Counted from the stretch's first letter, positions 34,000 to 45,611 are shown. The stretch: 64,000 nt of DNA from Nereocystis luetkeana (GCA_031213475.1 JARUPZ010000009.1:1947001-2011000); one strand, 5' to 3'. Notes: generated from the letters alone by a model not told the origin. A program made the numbers and translations.

Positions 34000-34500
34000 T
34001 TGTCTGTTCTCCTCTCTTTGGCTATATCTAGACGGAATATTGTACCGCACCTTGTTGTGCTTGCATTGCTTTATACCCTAGATCCCGGGTCCTAAAACAA
34101 GGGTCTTTCCCCCCCCTCCCTGCTACGGTACGTACTCGCCAGGAAATTGTACGGCGATACTACAAGCCCCATTTGGAGATAAACTGAAACAACAACTCGA
34201 GTTCGCGCACCGTACGAGCATTCTACTAGACGCGCGCGGAAAATACAGTTCTTTTTGGAAGGCCCAAAAGGCCAACAATAATGTAGAGAAAGCCTACTGC
34301 CACAATTCTCCACAATGCTGTCGGGTCCCGACAATGACTAGGCAATGCCGGAATGCCACAACGTACACACGGTTGCGCTGTTTTGAGGTTGAAGGTGAGT
34401 GGGAGTCGGGGTAAGGGTTGGGGTCAGGGGTCGAGCTGAATCGGGCTGGCCGACGAAATAGCAAGTATCATGTGATGCTTTCCTGTTCATTTCCGCGTCG
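34000..34500. repeat. ankyrin-unit repeat block E, copy 2
   Basis: Aligns with 22400-22880: GATCCCGGGTCCT, GAAACAACAACTCGAGTTCG, CGCGCGGAAAA and the GGAGTCGGGG-type lines follow in the same order. It lies downstream of ANK copy 4 in the minus direction. Confidence 0.55.
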
Positions 34501-34614
34501 TTCCCTCTTTTTCATAGTCATCTACAAAGAAAGGGGTAAACAGGCTGTTCTAAATGAGTCAACTCCGACGAAAGAAGCAGGCAATAAAATATCAGCTACG
34601 GCCCACGATAACCA

Positions 34615-35645
34615 TCACCTGCTGGCGAGCCTCACGAAGAACTTGCTACTTCTCTTCTCTTCCTTCGGTCGGAAGATTCGCATGCCAATTGCGGGGAGGG
34701 GCTTGAGGGTTAGTGGAGGCAAGAGGACTGCAGCAGCAAGAGCAGCGGCAGAAGCAGTACCACCTTCAACGCCACCACCTGTATGTACCGTCTGAGTTTT
34801 CATCAGGAAGCCAGGCCCACGATCGAGCTCGGTACGCTGGACCGCGCTTCAGCTTCCGGCGAATAACAGACAAATCTGAAAAATGGGAACGAAGCCTAAA
34901 ATGAGAACCAAGCCGTATCTCCAGAACCATGTGGTGTATCAGAGAACCAAAATGATCCTGCGAAACCCCTTGGCCAGCCCTGTGAGAGGAGCTCGTCAGA
35001 ACGGTCATGCTCCATCTCGTGCCTTCGGGTGGGCGCAAAAAGCGATATACGCTGGCTCTATTGTGATTTCTCTAGATGCTGGCTACCGCGGCGATGCCGA
35101 GGACTTCCAGCCTGAGCGACAGCTCATTCGAAGGCTGCTGTACAGCCCCACAGGACTGTCAACTTTTTTTCTTGGAGTTGTACATAATTGGTTTGCTTTC
35201 TAAAAAAAACCGTCCGTTCCCATTTTTTGTTTCGTTCCCATTTTTCCGTTTTGTCTGTTGAATGGCAACTTCCTGCCCCCGGGTCCCTCTGGCTCTTACC
35301 ATCCCGACCGAACGTTAGCCAGATGATATATCCAGGGATACCCCCCTCCACGTCACGCGCAGTCTCGTCCGCCTCTCGCTTCGAGGGGAATGCTCACTGC
35401 CGCAGGATAGCACAAGCAAGCGGTAAATCAAACCAGGTTGCTGCCAGTTGGATTGGCATTCGCCCACCTCCTCTCCGTGCACTGTGAGCAGCAGCGGGAG
35501 GGTTCCCGCCTGGCGGAAGCTGACAGCAAAAATATAGCGCTTGGGCCAACGACTTCTTGCCCCCGACTGCCCTCATCCCAGTTTCGTTGATCAGGACCTG
35601 TATCACGCCCACAAAACCTTTCTCAGCGGCTCTCGGTTCATGCAT
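34615..35645 (-). pseudogene. ankyrin-repeat protein, truncated and interrupted (ANK copy 4)
   Basis: Minus-strand pieces match the carboxy half of the intact copy at 22962-24320: EKGFVGVIQVLINETGMRAV, then a frame-shifted remnant of the next repeat, then GPAYRARSWAW and, in another frame, SSKFFVRLASR. Everything before EKGFVGV is missing. A 395-base element with inverted ends is inserted between the last repeat and the YRARSWAW motif. At least two frame changes are present, so this copy cannot encode the full protein. It lies between the inverted repeats at 33177-33400 and 35640-35852. Confidence 0.75.
34865..35259. mobile_element. 395-base element with inverted ends and GAAT duplication
   Basis: Sister ankyrin copies read CCGGCGAATGGC here. 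This locus reads CCGGCGAAT, element, GAATGGC, so GAAT is duplicated (34861-34864 and 35260-35263). The left end is AACAGACAAATCTGAAAAAT and the right end, reversed, AACAGACAAAACGGAAAAAT, then GGGAACGAA in both. A 106-residue frame (34883-35203, plus, MGTKPKMRTK...) is open inside but has no recognised domain. I see no second copy of the element in the window. Confidence 0.85.
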
Positions 35646-35852
35646 GTGATGCCCGGAGATAGATGGGTGCCACAGGCGGCGAAGCAGGAAGGGGGTAAGA
35701 TTATCAAAGCTGCCATATGTAGTGGCTTGTTGAGCGCCCAACTGTTGGAGGTGTCTCTGTTAGGAGTAAAATTATGCTCCGTCTCGAAAGGGGTGCGTGG
35801 TCAATTATTAAAGGGCTACAGAAAGCAAAACATGAGTACCCCCCCCCCCCCT
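35640..35852 (-). repeat. right arm of about 215-base inverted repeat
   Basis: Partner of 33177-33400, ending in a C-run on the plus strand. The arm meets the truncated amino-side edge of ANK copy 4 almost directly, which suggests that the element boundary cut the gene. Confidence 0.7.
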
Positions 35853-38510
35853 CCGCTTGACACCCTGATCATATGCCGACCTGATCCCACCCTCACCCGC
35901 CGGCAGGGTCCGTCATGAATCCCAATCCCACGAAAACACAAACAGCATCGACAGAAACAAAGTGGTACCGGTCAAACTTTACAATATGTCAAACGAACAT
36001 ACGGAGTGCGATTAGGTAGCGTGCGATCACGGCGTTTCGAAACCCGTGCCTCCGAGGACCAAATAAGTGTGCTAGGATGCGATAGGCGCCCATAGACAGA
36101 GGACTTGACTCACATCCGCGTTCATGCGTCTGTCTTTCGAAAGCCGTGCCTCGGGGGCCAAACCCGTCGTTTGTGCAGTAGAGTTGGGTCGTACGTGGTG
36201 CGTCAGGCACGGAGACCTACGATTCGCGCGTCTTTTTTAGGCAGCTGCGGCAGAGCAGCAATGCTCAATCGGGGTGTCCGTGCGCGGAGGCAGGCGCCAC
36301 CACAGGCCACACTACGGCACAGTCTATTGCGCCGGTAGGAGGCTGGACTCGACGACGAGGGAGGAGGGAGACTGAGCGTCGACGTGCGGGGAAGAGACGG
36401 ATTGACCTCCCCCTGCGCGAGAATTTTTATTTTTCAGATCAGAACCGCAAGTGCGAGGAGCATTTTGTTTTTCATGATGACGGAGAAAGGGAATCGACTG
36501 GAAGGGAATGGCAACGAGTGCACGCGCAAAGGAGCGGGTGGATTGGGCCAAGGTGATGAGGCGGCCATGAAGAGCGGCAGGAAGACGGTGCACGGAGGCC
36601 CATGATCTGCGTGCACACTATCATCACGAGAGAAGCAGTCGTAGTTTGTTTTTTCCTGGTATTATTTTTCACGAGGCAGAATAGTATCTACCGGTACTTG
36701 TTATTAACGTCGTCACTGGTCTTTGTAGTTTAAGGAGTTGTATACCCTTCATGGGGGATAACCTACGCAATTATCAGGGACGTGGTATCACAACTGTGCT
36801 GCACCTTTTTGTGTCAGACAGTCCAGGAAGTGATAGCGATCGTTGATATTCGTGTGGTAGTAAGGTTCGATTGCTCCTTTTTTCACTGCATATCCGCGAG
36901 TCTTCACTCTGACAGCACTCCAGATAGCAGGCAGGACCTAGGTGTGTTCCTCTTTCGTTTTCACGACTACCGTGCGTTTCGTACGGTGCAGGCAGCACTT
37001 CAGACAGCACCCGCTGTAGTCAGCAGCCACGAGTTGGTTAGTGGTGGGAACGGGGGTACTCCATGTTATAGTTGATAGGATATACCCGCGGCCATGTTAG
37101 TTCAGTTTGCACATACATTGGTTTTAGCTCGTGTGCGCTTTCTTCGTCTCGTAGATTTTGAGGCAGCCGCATTTTCGATTTGTTTGTTCTTCGGACCTTC
37201 CTAGGGCTCCAGCACCTTTGTGTGACCACGGACCCCTTCGTCAGAGAGTTCATGTGATAACAACAACAACAATGTACATAATAAACGCCAGGAAATGGGC
37301 GCCGGCGCAAGGGGTCTCATGGAGCTTGACCGATGCAAAGAACACCCAAAGGCAAAGGAGCTGAGGGAAAGGACAGTATCGATCACCTCGGGTGGTCCTA
37401 CACGAATATTCATATTAGAAAACGGGACATTGCGGAAGGAGTACGCCAGCATGAACGCCGCGGCTGTTATCCGAAAGCCGGGTCAACAGGAATAAGACTT
37501 TTCTGTACGCCTATGACGAGTAATAAAATTTGTTGTTGTCTTTCCTGCCTTCCCCGACGTGTATCATACATTTTTAGAGGGTTTTTCATTGGTACTTGAA
37601 CTTGTCCCTATTTTCCACCGCACCCCCGTGCTGGGGACAAATCACTTGGAAATAGAAAAGGAAATACTTGGGAATTATAAAAAAAGGGTCTATGCGGTGG
37701 AAAAAAACACCACGAGTGACTGGGCCGATGTATGTGGAGAATGGAGGGCAAGAGTGGAGGGCGAGGGGCATTGTTAAATGCGAAACGCAGGAAACCCTGA
37801 GGTCGAACCGAGAGCAGAGGTTCTAAGGCAAAATCCAGGGGATACGCGTAATAGATAAACCCAAAGAACATTTCGGCCGATCTCGAAGGAAAAGCAGGAG
37901 AGAGCGAAGTGATTTTCGAGGGAAACATTTTACACAGAAACGAAATAATCAGGCTTCGTTAACGGCAGACGTCACGAGAAATTAGTTTCGATAACGGGAG
38001 AGACGCCAAGTCATCGGCAGAGTCGCCAGCAGAGCCGACAATTCTACCTTCGTCAAGCCTGGTTTCCGTTGCGCTAAATACCACTACATTTATTTCCGGC
38101 AGGGAAAGGCTCACAACGACGCACATTGAGCGCGCACAGCATGGGTTGACTCTGAAAGATGTCCTCATGACATCACTATCCGTGTGACAGCCGTAATAGT
38201 TATTCGGAGATTTGGTACGGAGATTTGGATCTGGTACGGAGATCTGGCGGGACAATGCGGGAATACTGGGAGATACGTGAGGGAATTTGGCTTGGAGTTA
38301 GTTCTGGTTTCACTTGACCAAGGTGGTTCCCTTTTCGTGTTGGTATGGGCTCGCGCCGAGCCCCCTTCCACTTCCACAACTACTTCGAGAACTACTTCTT
38401 CTTCTCCTCAACGTGCACGATAATACACGTCAACTAACAGACCGATCTAGGCCGCCTGCCTTCATTCTGAGAGCCCCGTCAACTGGGCCGACAGCACCAT
38501 TCATGATTTA
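35853..38510. other. no recognised gene
   Basis: Open stretches at 36324-36605 and 37038-37600 overlap on both strands without known motifs. A short TACCGGTA word lies at 36689. Two related segments at 36034-36075 and 36128-36165 share TTTCGAAASCCGTGCCTC followed by a GGGCCAAA-like line, a small local duplication. Confidence 0.4.
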
Positions 38511-38514
38511 CCTA

Positions 38515-38835
38515 TTAGACTCACTCGGACCTTGGTGGCGACAAGCCGCAGTGCAAAGGTGCTTCCGCAACGAATGCTTGGAACTCTCACCATACCACCG
38601 TCTTCGGACCGCATGCATTTTCCCGTCAGAAACCTACGAGTGGCAAAATTACTTTCAGGACTCATTGCCACCGCCCTATACCCCGCAACAGCAGCAGCCG
38701 TACATCGTCATCCACCGAATCATTCCTAAATTAGATCAAATATCTGAACACTTGACGAGCGTTGTGTCACAGTTGTTACACACAAAAATTCCTCCTTCCC
38801 CACGGGGAGGGTCCTGGCCCCCATGCAGAGTCAAA

Positions 38836-38882
<47 letters not shown>

Positions 38883-39470
38883 CAGAGCAGCCGCACGGCA
38901 TCAACCGAAGACTTATTCACTCACCACTAAAATCAGCAGTCAGTCCTTCGCGCAATACCTGCCACGGAAGCAGCGGGCAAGGGCGGGACACGGCTGCTGC
39001 GGTTGGCTTCGGTATGCTACAGATGGGATGCTTGATACCTGGTAGTAGTCGACAGCGAGCATACCGCGGCGGGCAAATGTCCAAAGCCGCGCACAGCTGC
39101 CACACGGAAGTACTACTACGTAAAAAAAATGTATGGTAGCGCTGTAAGCATCGGATTGGACGTTGCCCTCTGCTACCAGTCACCTTCGTGATAATTATTT
39201 TTCTTTATTGTTCATTCCGTTATTAATAGCAGCCCTCGGCTGTATTTGTTCTACCGTAGTAGAAATCCTGACCCTTTCTTCTTTGTAATACACCCTTTCA
39301 ATATACCCGGGTTTCCAAAGCAGGAGCTTTTTCGTCCCCTCCTCCGCGCTTCGGTACGTAGAGTACAGATCATTTGTGGCAAGTACGACGAGCGCCAGAG
39401 AAACTGATGCAAATACTCGAACGTACTCGTCGTGCTAGACTTTGTGTGGCTCTCACGAAACGTCAGGAAC
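38515..39470 (+). repeat. ankyrin-unit repeat blocks B, C and E, copy 4
   Basis: The weak B block (38515-38640) is followed by a CAG microsatellite (38837-38885), a strong C block with AGTCCTTCGCGCAATACCTG, CCACGGAAGCAGCGGGCA and GACAGCGAGCATACCGCGG, and an E block (39225-39470) with CAGCCCTCGGCTGTA. ANK copy 3 follows at 40173. Confidence 0.65.
39036..39044. repeat. TACCTGGTA micro-insertion in repeat block C
   Basis: Here the sequence is CTTGATACCTGGTAGTAGTC. Sister copies read ATGATGATAGTCG (22.1 kb) and ATGATGAAGTAGTCGG (30.3 kb), so about 7 bases containing CCTGG are extra. Confidence 0.55.
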
Positions 39471-40172
39471 AGCCTCCAAGGGAAGGGTCGCAGGCCCGTC
39501 AGGTCCGGGAAGTGACCAGGTGATGGCGGAAACCAGAAACACGTTTTGCAAGTACGACAAAAAAAATAACATGTATGTATGTACACGCAGCGAAGGTTGC
39601 GGACGTCCGAGCGCAAAGCTATGTATGCCCCCCGAGTTCCACAGCAGCAGTCAGATTTTGTCGCTCTCGGTGAGAGGGCGAATGTTCTTCGTGGAAGAAT
39701 GGTTACAGGCTGCCTTTGTAAAATTATACTGGTGACTCTGGTGTTATCACCCCAGGAGAGCTGTGGGCCTAAATATTTTCATTTTGGTGTCATGCAACCC
39801 GTAGCACGCGCGATCGAAGTGTACTACGCAGCGTTCGAAAACGAGTAGTAGTTTCGACGAAATCCTCGATCTTACAAGTGAGGTGTCGTTTCATATTCGA
39901 TTATCTCACGTTTGACACAGCATCTTTGGTGCCAAACACGCCGATTTAGGCCCCGACGACCTTCGAGGCGGGTCAGGGTTGGGAGTTAGGGTTCGAGCTG
40001 GGTTGAGTCGGGCTGGCCATAGTAGCGGAAAAAAACCAATAACATGGAATTTCTCCTTTTCTTATCGGCGCCAACCACATTTTAGCTTTCATCGAAGGGA
40101 TAGACGGCCCCCTCGAAAAGAGGCAACTCTGACTACACGAAATGCGAAGCTAAAATCCAGGTAAGATAGCAC

Positions 40173-41494
40173 TCACCTGCCGACAAGCCTCACGAAAAAC
40201 GTGTTGCTGGTATTTCCATTTAGTCGGAAGATGTGCACACCGGTATTGTGGGGAGTCTTTATTGCTGGCGGAAACGAGAGAACAGCAGCATCCACGCCAG
40301 CAGTAGTGCCGCCATCACCGCAACAACCGGCACTCGCTTCTTCTGCACCAGAGGGCCATGCCCACGATCGAGCTCGATACGCTGGGCCGAGCTGCAGCAT
40401 CCGGCGAATGGCGGCTCCTTGCCCGCGATTTATTTGAGTCTCACCAACCAGACCGGTGCTTCGCCCAATGAGGTCTAGAGGGATCCTCCCCAACGGATCA
40501 CGCGCCTCCTCGTGCCGCCCCCGCCTCGAGGAGCACCCTCAATTCACCGCGATAGCAGAGAGCAGCGCAGTAGTGAAGCAAGGACAGGCCCATGTGACTC
40601 GTGTTGGACCACTTCGACCGCTTCTCCGCTCCATCCACCGTGAGCAGCAGTTCGAGGACTCTCGCCTGGCGGGATATAACGGCACTGTACATTGCCTTCA
40701 CCAGTGCCATCTTTCCTCCGACCGCCCTTATGCCTCTTTTGTTCATCATGACCCCCACCACGCCCACGAAACCTCTGGACGCGGCCATCGTAAGCGGGCA
40801 TTTGTTGCTGTCGTGGGGGCCTTGGGGCCCCATCACCCCCAGAGACAGGAGTCGAGACACCACGCTCTCGTGACCTCCGGCGCACGCCAAGAAAAGCGGC
40901 GTTTGTCCTTGGGCAGCGCAGCAGTTCAGAGTGGCTGGTTCTGAGAAGTACAACATGCCGACCAAGTCCACGTGACCGCGGCGGGCCGCCATATGCAGAG
41001 GGATATGCCCCTGTTTTTCTGGCAAGCCCGGGTCGGCGCCCGCCTGGAGCAGCAGCCGCACCACTTCCACGCAGAGGCCCGAGCTCTCGCCAGCCGACAT
41101 GAGTGGGGTGCAGCCTCTGCTGTCTGTGGCGTTGACATCGACGCGGGACCGGTTCAGCATCAACGAAACGATCTCGACTTTCTGGCTCCTGGCGGCTATG
41201 TGCAGGGCCCGTTCTCCAATAATGGTGGTTTCAATACCCAAACGTGAGCATGGCACATCCATCGTCACAGGCTTGCCGGGATCTGCCCCTTGATCCATCC
41301 AGTAGAAAGTTGACGATGCAAGCATGATTGACCAGGGTGGCAACCACGATGGGTGGACAGGATTGCTCCGGAGACCCGTTGACGTTCGCTCCAGCCTCAA
41401 GCGCGGTCTTCACTAAATCATACCAGTGTACCTGGTAGTTTCCTTTCTTGACGGCGTTAACCCCTTTAGAACCGCAGTCCCGTTTTGGGGACAA
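40173..41494 (-). pseudogene. ankyrin-repeat protein, two frameshifts (ANK copy 3)
   Basis: This copy is colinear with the intact one at 22962-24320 over nearly its whole length. Good repeats are ERALHIAARSQKVEIVSLML, GCTPLMSAGESSGLCVEVVR, GHIPLHMAARRGHVDLVGML, GQTPLFLACAGGHESVVSRL and GLSLLHYCAALC. The end has YRARSWAWPS and TFFVRLVGR, then CGGCAGGTGAGTGC, an excellent splice donor. The frame is broken twice: a tandem GGAT duplication near 41300 and one extra C near 40535 (GCGGCACGAGG). The first 12 or so codons (MSPKRDCGSKG) come from the end of the MITE-3 at 41457-41553. Repairing both breaks would give a protein of the same plan, so the damage looks recent; sequencing errors are an alternative. 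Confidence 0.75.
41429..41437. repeat. TACCTGGTA word inside ANK copy 3
   Basis: The coding strand reads AACTACCAGGTACACTGG, against AACTACAGGCAAGCG in the intact copy, and the protein gains a few residues (GNYQVHWYDLVK against GNYRQAK). The extra segment includes the 9-mer. Confidence 0.5.
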
Positions 41495-41553
41495 TCCACT
41501 ATAATTTCAAGTACTTTGTCCCCAAATCGGGACTACGGTTCTAAAGGGGTTAA
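41457..41553. mobile_element. MITE-3 copy at 5' end of ANK copy 3
   Basis: This 97-base element has near-perfect inverted ends: TTAACCCCTTTAGAACCGCA and CGGTTCTAAAGGGGTTAA, with CCCGTTTTGGGGAC and GTCCCCAAATCGGGAC inside. It touches the start of the ankyrin frame and supplies its ATG. Confidence 0.85.
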
Positions 41554-41559
41554 GTAGTT

Positions 41560-42580
41560 GAGTTTCATTCCGGATAAAGGGCATATAATTGCCTATTATT
41601 CATGTATACCACGTATGAATCAGCAGGGGAGGAAAGAAGGGTAGAGAGAGGGAAGGGAAAATGGGGCGGAGGCAGAGGGAAAAAATAGCGGCACACGCAG
41701 CATTATTGCAATAATACAGTATGTACGCACTTTAAGATAGATAGATGTGGGCACCGGACGGCATTTTCGCGTGTCGAAATACGCCTGATCAAGGTGTGTA
41801 CGTACGGAACAAGCGCGCATCAAGGATACCCGAAGTCTGGTGTATATAATAAGGGCATGGCAGACTCTGCTCCGTACGCCGCTCGTGGGCAACGGGCGGC
41901 AGTCCGAAGACACCGCTGGGCGTGGGCTAATGAGCACGTTGCAGCCTGAAAAATTCGAGGAGGAGGAGGAGGAGGAGCCACAGCTCGAAGAAGAAACGAA
42001 ACTGATCTGATAATCTCACAGTCCAGGCCGGGCAAACGGCCTGTCGGATTGGAATCTATCTTGCGGGCCGGGCTTTTGGTCGACGGTGGGTGAGTTCGGA
42101 ATCTCGGAGGCTGGGTCAGGCTTCGGCCCGTGATTTAATTATGTATCACGGGCCGGGCCGACCGCTCCTGGCCCGGCCCGGCCTGACCGTGCCCCACTTG
42201 CGAGAGTTGGCTTCACCCGCAAAAACCGTTGGATTTGAAACATCGGAAATATTACAAATACGCAGCTTGCAAAATTGAGTATCAACTATATATATAGTCA
42301 GTCGAACTCACAGCTGACGTATGTATGTCATTTTTTTTTTTTAAATATTGAAAAACTACAAAACGTGACGTTTTTCGTTTTTATTTCGTTAGAACTGAAA
42401 TGTCACGTATCGGGAAATTTCGTCATAATACCCAAAAGGCGTGAGTCGTGTTTTTTTTTTCTGTTCGTTAGAAATGGCCGTAAGTATTCCATAAAAATCC
42501 AGTGTTGCCGACAAAAAACGGGATCTTGGATCTTTCTTGCGTGTAGACCAATTATTTTCTAATTTATACATTTGTTATCA
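41560..42580. other. no gene; GA-rich and GC-rich low complexity
   Basis: It contains a GAGGGAAGG-rich stretch near 41640, (GAG)n at about 41957-41977, a GGGCCGGGCCGA-type stretch near 42030-42190 and T-rich runs near 42330. No domain is recognised on either strand. Confidence 0.45.
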
Positions 42581-43052
42581 AGGCGTGTCTTGACTCCCAC
42601 CAAAGAGCACGTGAACGAGCGGAACGGAACGAGGCCGCTCGTGGTCACATTCGTTCCGTTCCTATCTAAAAAAACGTGTTTGGGTCCATGCAGAATCCTG
42701 GGCCTCGCTAGCCGAATCGGCCCGAACGGTATATCTTTTGCACATGCCACGGCAAATTGGTCTCCAAATCTTCCATCTTCGGTGGTGCCCATCTACATCA
42801 AATAATCTGCTACTTGTTCCAGTTCGTTCTGCGGTCGGGCCGTTCGGTCCATCCGAAAAAGAAAAGGGAGGTGCCGCGTGCAACGCTTTACTTCTTCTTC
42901 CTCTTCTTATAGATATACCGCTACTGTTTTTCTCGGGCTGCACATAATCTATTCGTTTCCCACGACCAAGCAACACAAGTTCATGCGGCAAATAGTATTC
43001 CATTCGGCTCGTTCTATCCGTGCTCTCTGGGGGGGGGGTTAAGACACGCCCT
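42581..43052. mobile_element. MITE-4 copy 2
   Basis: Ends AGGCGTGTCTTGACTCCC and, reversed, GGGCGTGTCTTAACCCCC continue into CAAAGAGCACGTGAACGAGC and its partner. The interior matches 25383-25835. A minus-strand frame (42662-43003, MEYYLPHELVL...) runs 113 residues here; it is only partly open in the other copy and has no known domain. Confidence 0.8.
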
Positions 43053-45335
43053 CCTCATCATCACTTTCTCTCACTGTCCGACTGATCTCGTACCTGGTAG
43101 TATTATTGGGAGGTTTTACCCTCCTCTGCGATCTTCTGGACAAGCAGTGGTCACAGGTAGGTATGCTCGCTTCTCCCTCCTGGTACGTGCCTTCATTTTT
43201 ATCGCGCATGCATACGGTTCATCAGCATTCCCACTCTGCTCGTCGATTTCATCGAATGTTTAACTCACGTTCTTGCGTTTTCCCGTTACATCAATTCATA
43301 CGCCAGAAAAATTATTATAACAAGTTTGTACTCGGTGAGACTTGAGCCCACGAAATTGATCTTAGCAGGCACGCGGACGGCCTGCCAAGCCACAGGCGAC
43401 GCCGCTGCTGTTATCATGTGATGCTTTAAAATTTGCAATATACATACCAAAGCAAGTTCTCGATCACCACATTCATTGTTGTTGCAAAGAGTCTTAGCGC
43501 GTAACCGCCCGCATGTTCAAAGCACGAGCGCACGCGAGGCCCCGCCCGAGGTGCGAAACAAGCCGGCAAGCATGTTGTGGCCCATTCAATCGACCAAAAA
43601 ACGTTCACCTTGCCTCGCGAGAAAAAGTCTCGACATGCTCACATTATCAGTGGATCGCAGGGTTCAACGACGTAATTATCCCGCACGGCACTGCTGTCAA
43701 AACATAATATATATATATATATATCATATATACGTACGGTAGTAAGCATGTGTGGCGAGCCTGTGATTAAGGCACTAAAAATCCTCAAATGAACACACGC
43801 CCGTGTGACACGGCTAGAACACCACCGAGGCCACCCTTGGCAGAGTGGGCAGAATAGAGGTCGGCGAGCAAGACGAGAAAGTCGCACACTCCGCCAGGTG
43901 CCTCTCGTCACGAGGTATCGCGAAAAGGGCTTAATTTTTTATTTGAGTTTACGTCTTACCAATAAATAAAATGTTGAGGAGTGCTCACAACGAATCGCAC
44001 CAACAATTTCATACATACATACATGCGTGTAGTTGTAAAAGCACGAGACGTCAGACTGCGTCAAACCCACCGCAAAACCACAAACCCGCACACTCCATGC
44101 TCCCGAAGCTCCACAACAAGTCAGCGTCACAGTTACATACGGCGTGGGTGTCTTCTGTGTGGGGGTGTTGGGTGTGGAGTGAAGGGCTGCGATCCAACCT
44201 GGATTATTTACGGCGCAATCGATGCTGGGTCACCTACTTTGAGACTGTCGTCATGTTCTAGACTGCTGATGTGACATAGTATCAATATTAATAGGCACAA
44301 TCGACGTTGGATCAACCAACTTTCATGTTGGTACGTTTAGAAAGTGTCACGATACGTTGTTGTGTTGACTGATGTAGGCACATTTTTTAAGTGCAAGACC
44401 AATCAACCAGTTTTTATCGTTTGAACGGGGTAAAAACCGGTGTTTATACCCAGTTTTTGGTGTCTAGCGTCAACAACCGGACCTCAAAAACTTTGCCAGT
44501 TAGTTCTTGTTTTGAAAAACCAAGTGATCACACACACCTGTGCTGTTTACAAGAACCGCGGATATCCGGTTTTGGTTCTATCCCTTGCGCATCTATCTGT
44601 AGCGCCCGCCAACAAACAACACGCACTATGAGCAAGGCGAAAGCCTGCTTATGGCACCAACCTTGGGCATAGCCTATTTACTTTTGTACAGCCGCCGTAC
44701 CAGCCCGTACTGTGATATTTTAGGTTTTGGAGTCGCGGTCGCACCGATGAGCCTGTCATTTGGGGCCCAGATACGTGGACCGCAGAATTGGAAATATGGC
44801 CTTGCTTGGCAACTTTCGGGTGTGTGTGAGCACGCAGCAGTACAGGCAGTATCATGCTGCGCGCGTGTCGCACACGCACAACTCCTCGCATTGTGTTTCA
44901 TACCTCGGACTCTAATTTAAAACGGACGACAGCACTCCCAACCCAGCAGCCCAGGCTGCGACGAGTGCGGACGATGCCGTCTTCTCATCCTTTTTCGTTC
45001 ACCTTTTCCCGCCGAAAGTCTCAAAAGGGCTATCATCTATCATCGTACCGCAGTCAGTACTATTCATAATAGTTTCTTACGTATTAATAGCTTGTCCCAA
45101 GACATGAGCCTCGGCTTCTTCCATACCCTGGTATATTGCACGTAATACCATGGTACCTGGTAGGTACCGGTAACTTTATGTAGGACCGAGTACCGATCAA
45201 GTACCGATCGATTTAACGACATCATCATCATCAGCTGTATGTTGTCGGTTATTTCGATGGTCTACAGACTCAAGGAACAGGAACACAATAATCACGAAGA
45301 GGGTGCCACGCTGCGAACAGCAACAACAACAGCTA
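43053..45335. other. no recognised gene
   Basis: It contains an AT dinucleotide run at about 43706-43730 and a cluster of GGTACC-type words at 45121-45185, including TACCTGGTA (45154) and TACCGGTA (45165). At 43316-43345 ACTCGGTGAGACTTGAGCCC resembles a reversed tRNA T-arm, as does 62450-62480, but the rest of a tRNA is missing. Open frames of 60-97 codons overlap on both strands and look like chance. Confidence 0.4.
43091..43099. repeat. TACCTGGTA word
   Basis: One of 15 copies of this 9-mer or its complement; no sister sequence is available to tell whether it is an insertion. Confidence 0.4.
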
Positions 45336-45442
45336 TTACGGGGGGTCAGGACCTATGGTATCTACATAAAAACCTACCGGTATATATTTAACATTTTTTA
45401 CTAACAATATTTGGTTCTTCTATTAACTATGGTCCCCCTCAA
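45336..45442. mobile_element. MITE-1 copy D with TACCGGTA insertion
   Basis: Starts TTACGGGGGGTCAGGACC and ends CTATGGTCCCCCTCAA, flanked by TA. Where other copies read CCTATATATTTAA, this one reads CCTACCGGTATATATTTAA: six extra bases at a TA. The CCATAGTTAATA part of the left end is deleted. Confidence 0.8.
45375..45382. repeat. TACCGGTA micro-insertion in MITE-1
   Basis: A shorter variant of the same pattern, CCGG plus a duplicated TA, at a site that is plain TA in copies B and C. Confidence 0.6.
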
Positions 45443-45611
45443 TAACAACACAACAACGTAGCATCACGAGTGTATGTACTGGTTTACTCTTTGCAGCAAG
45501 TTGTCCTGGAGGTTTCGACGTGATCCGCGCTCTTTCTTGCTACGCCTATGTATAAAGAAATATAGCCTGCCTGGTACTACTACTGCTGTAGACACATGTT
45601 CGCCCATTCGA

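Noticed and set aside
38314..39045. 243-residue plus-strand frame
   Set aside because: It spans the CAG microsatellite and repeat blocks without frame conservation in the other three units.
43316..43345. tRNA gene on the minus strand
   Set aside because: Only the T-arm-like part is present; no A box or acceptor stem at the right distance.
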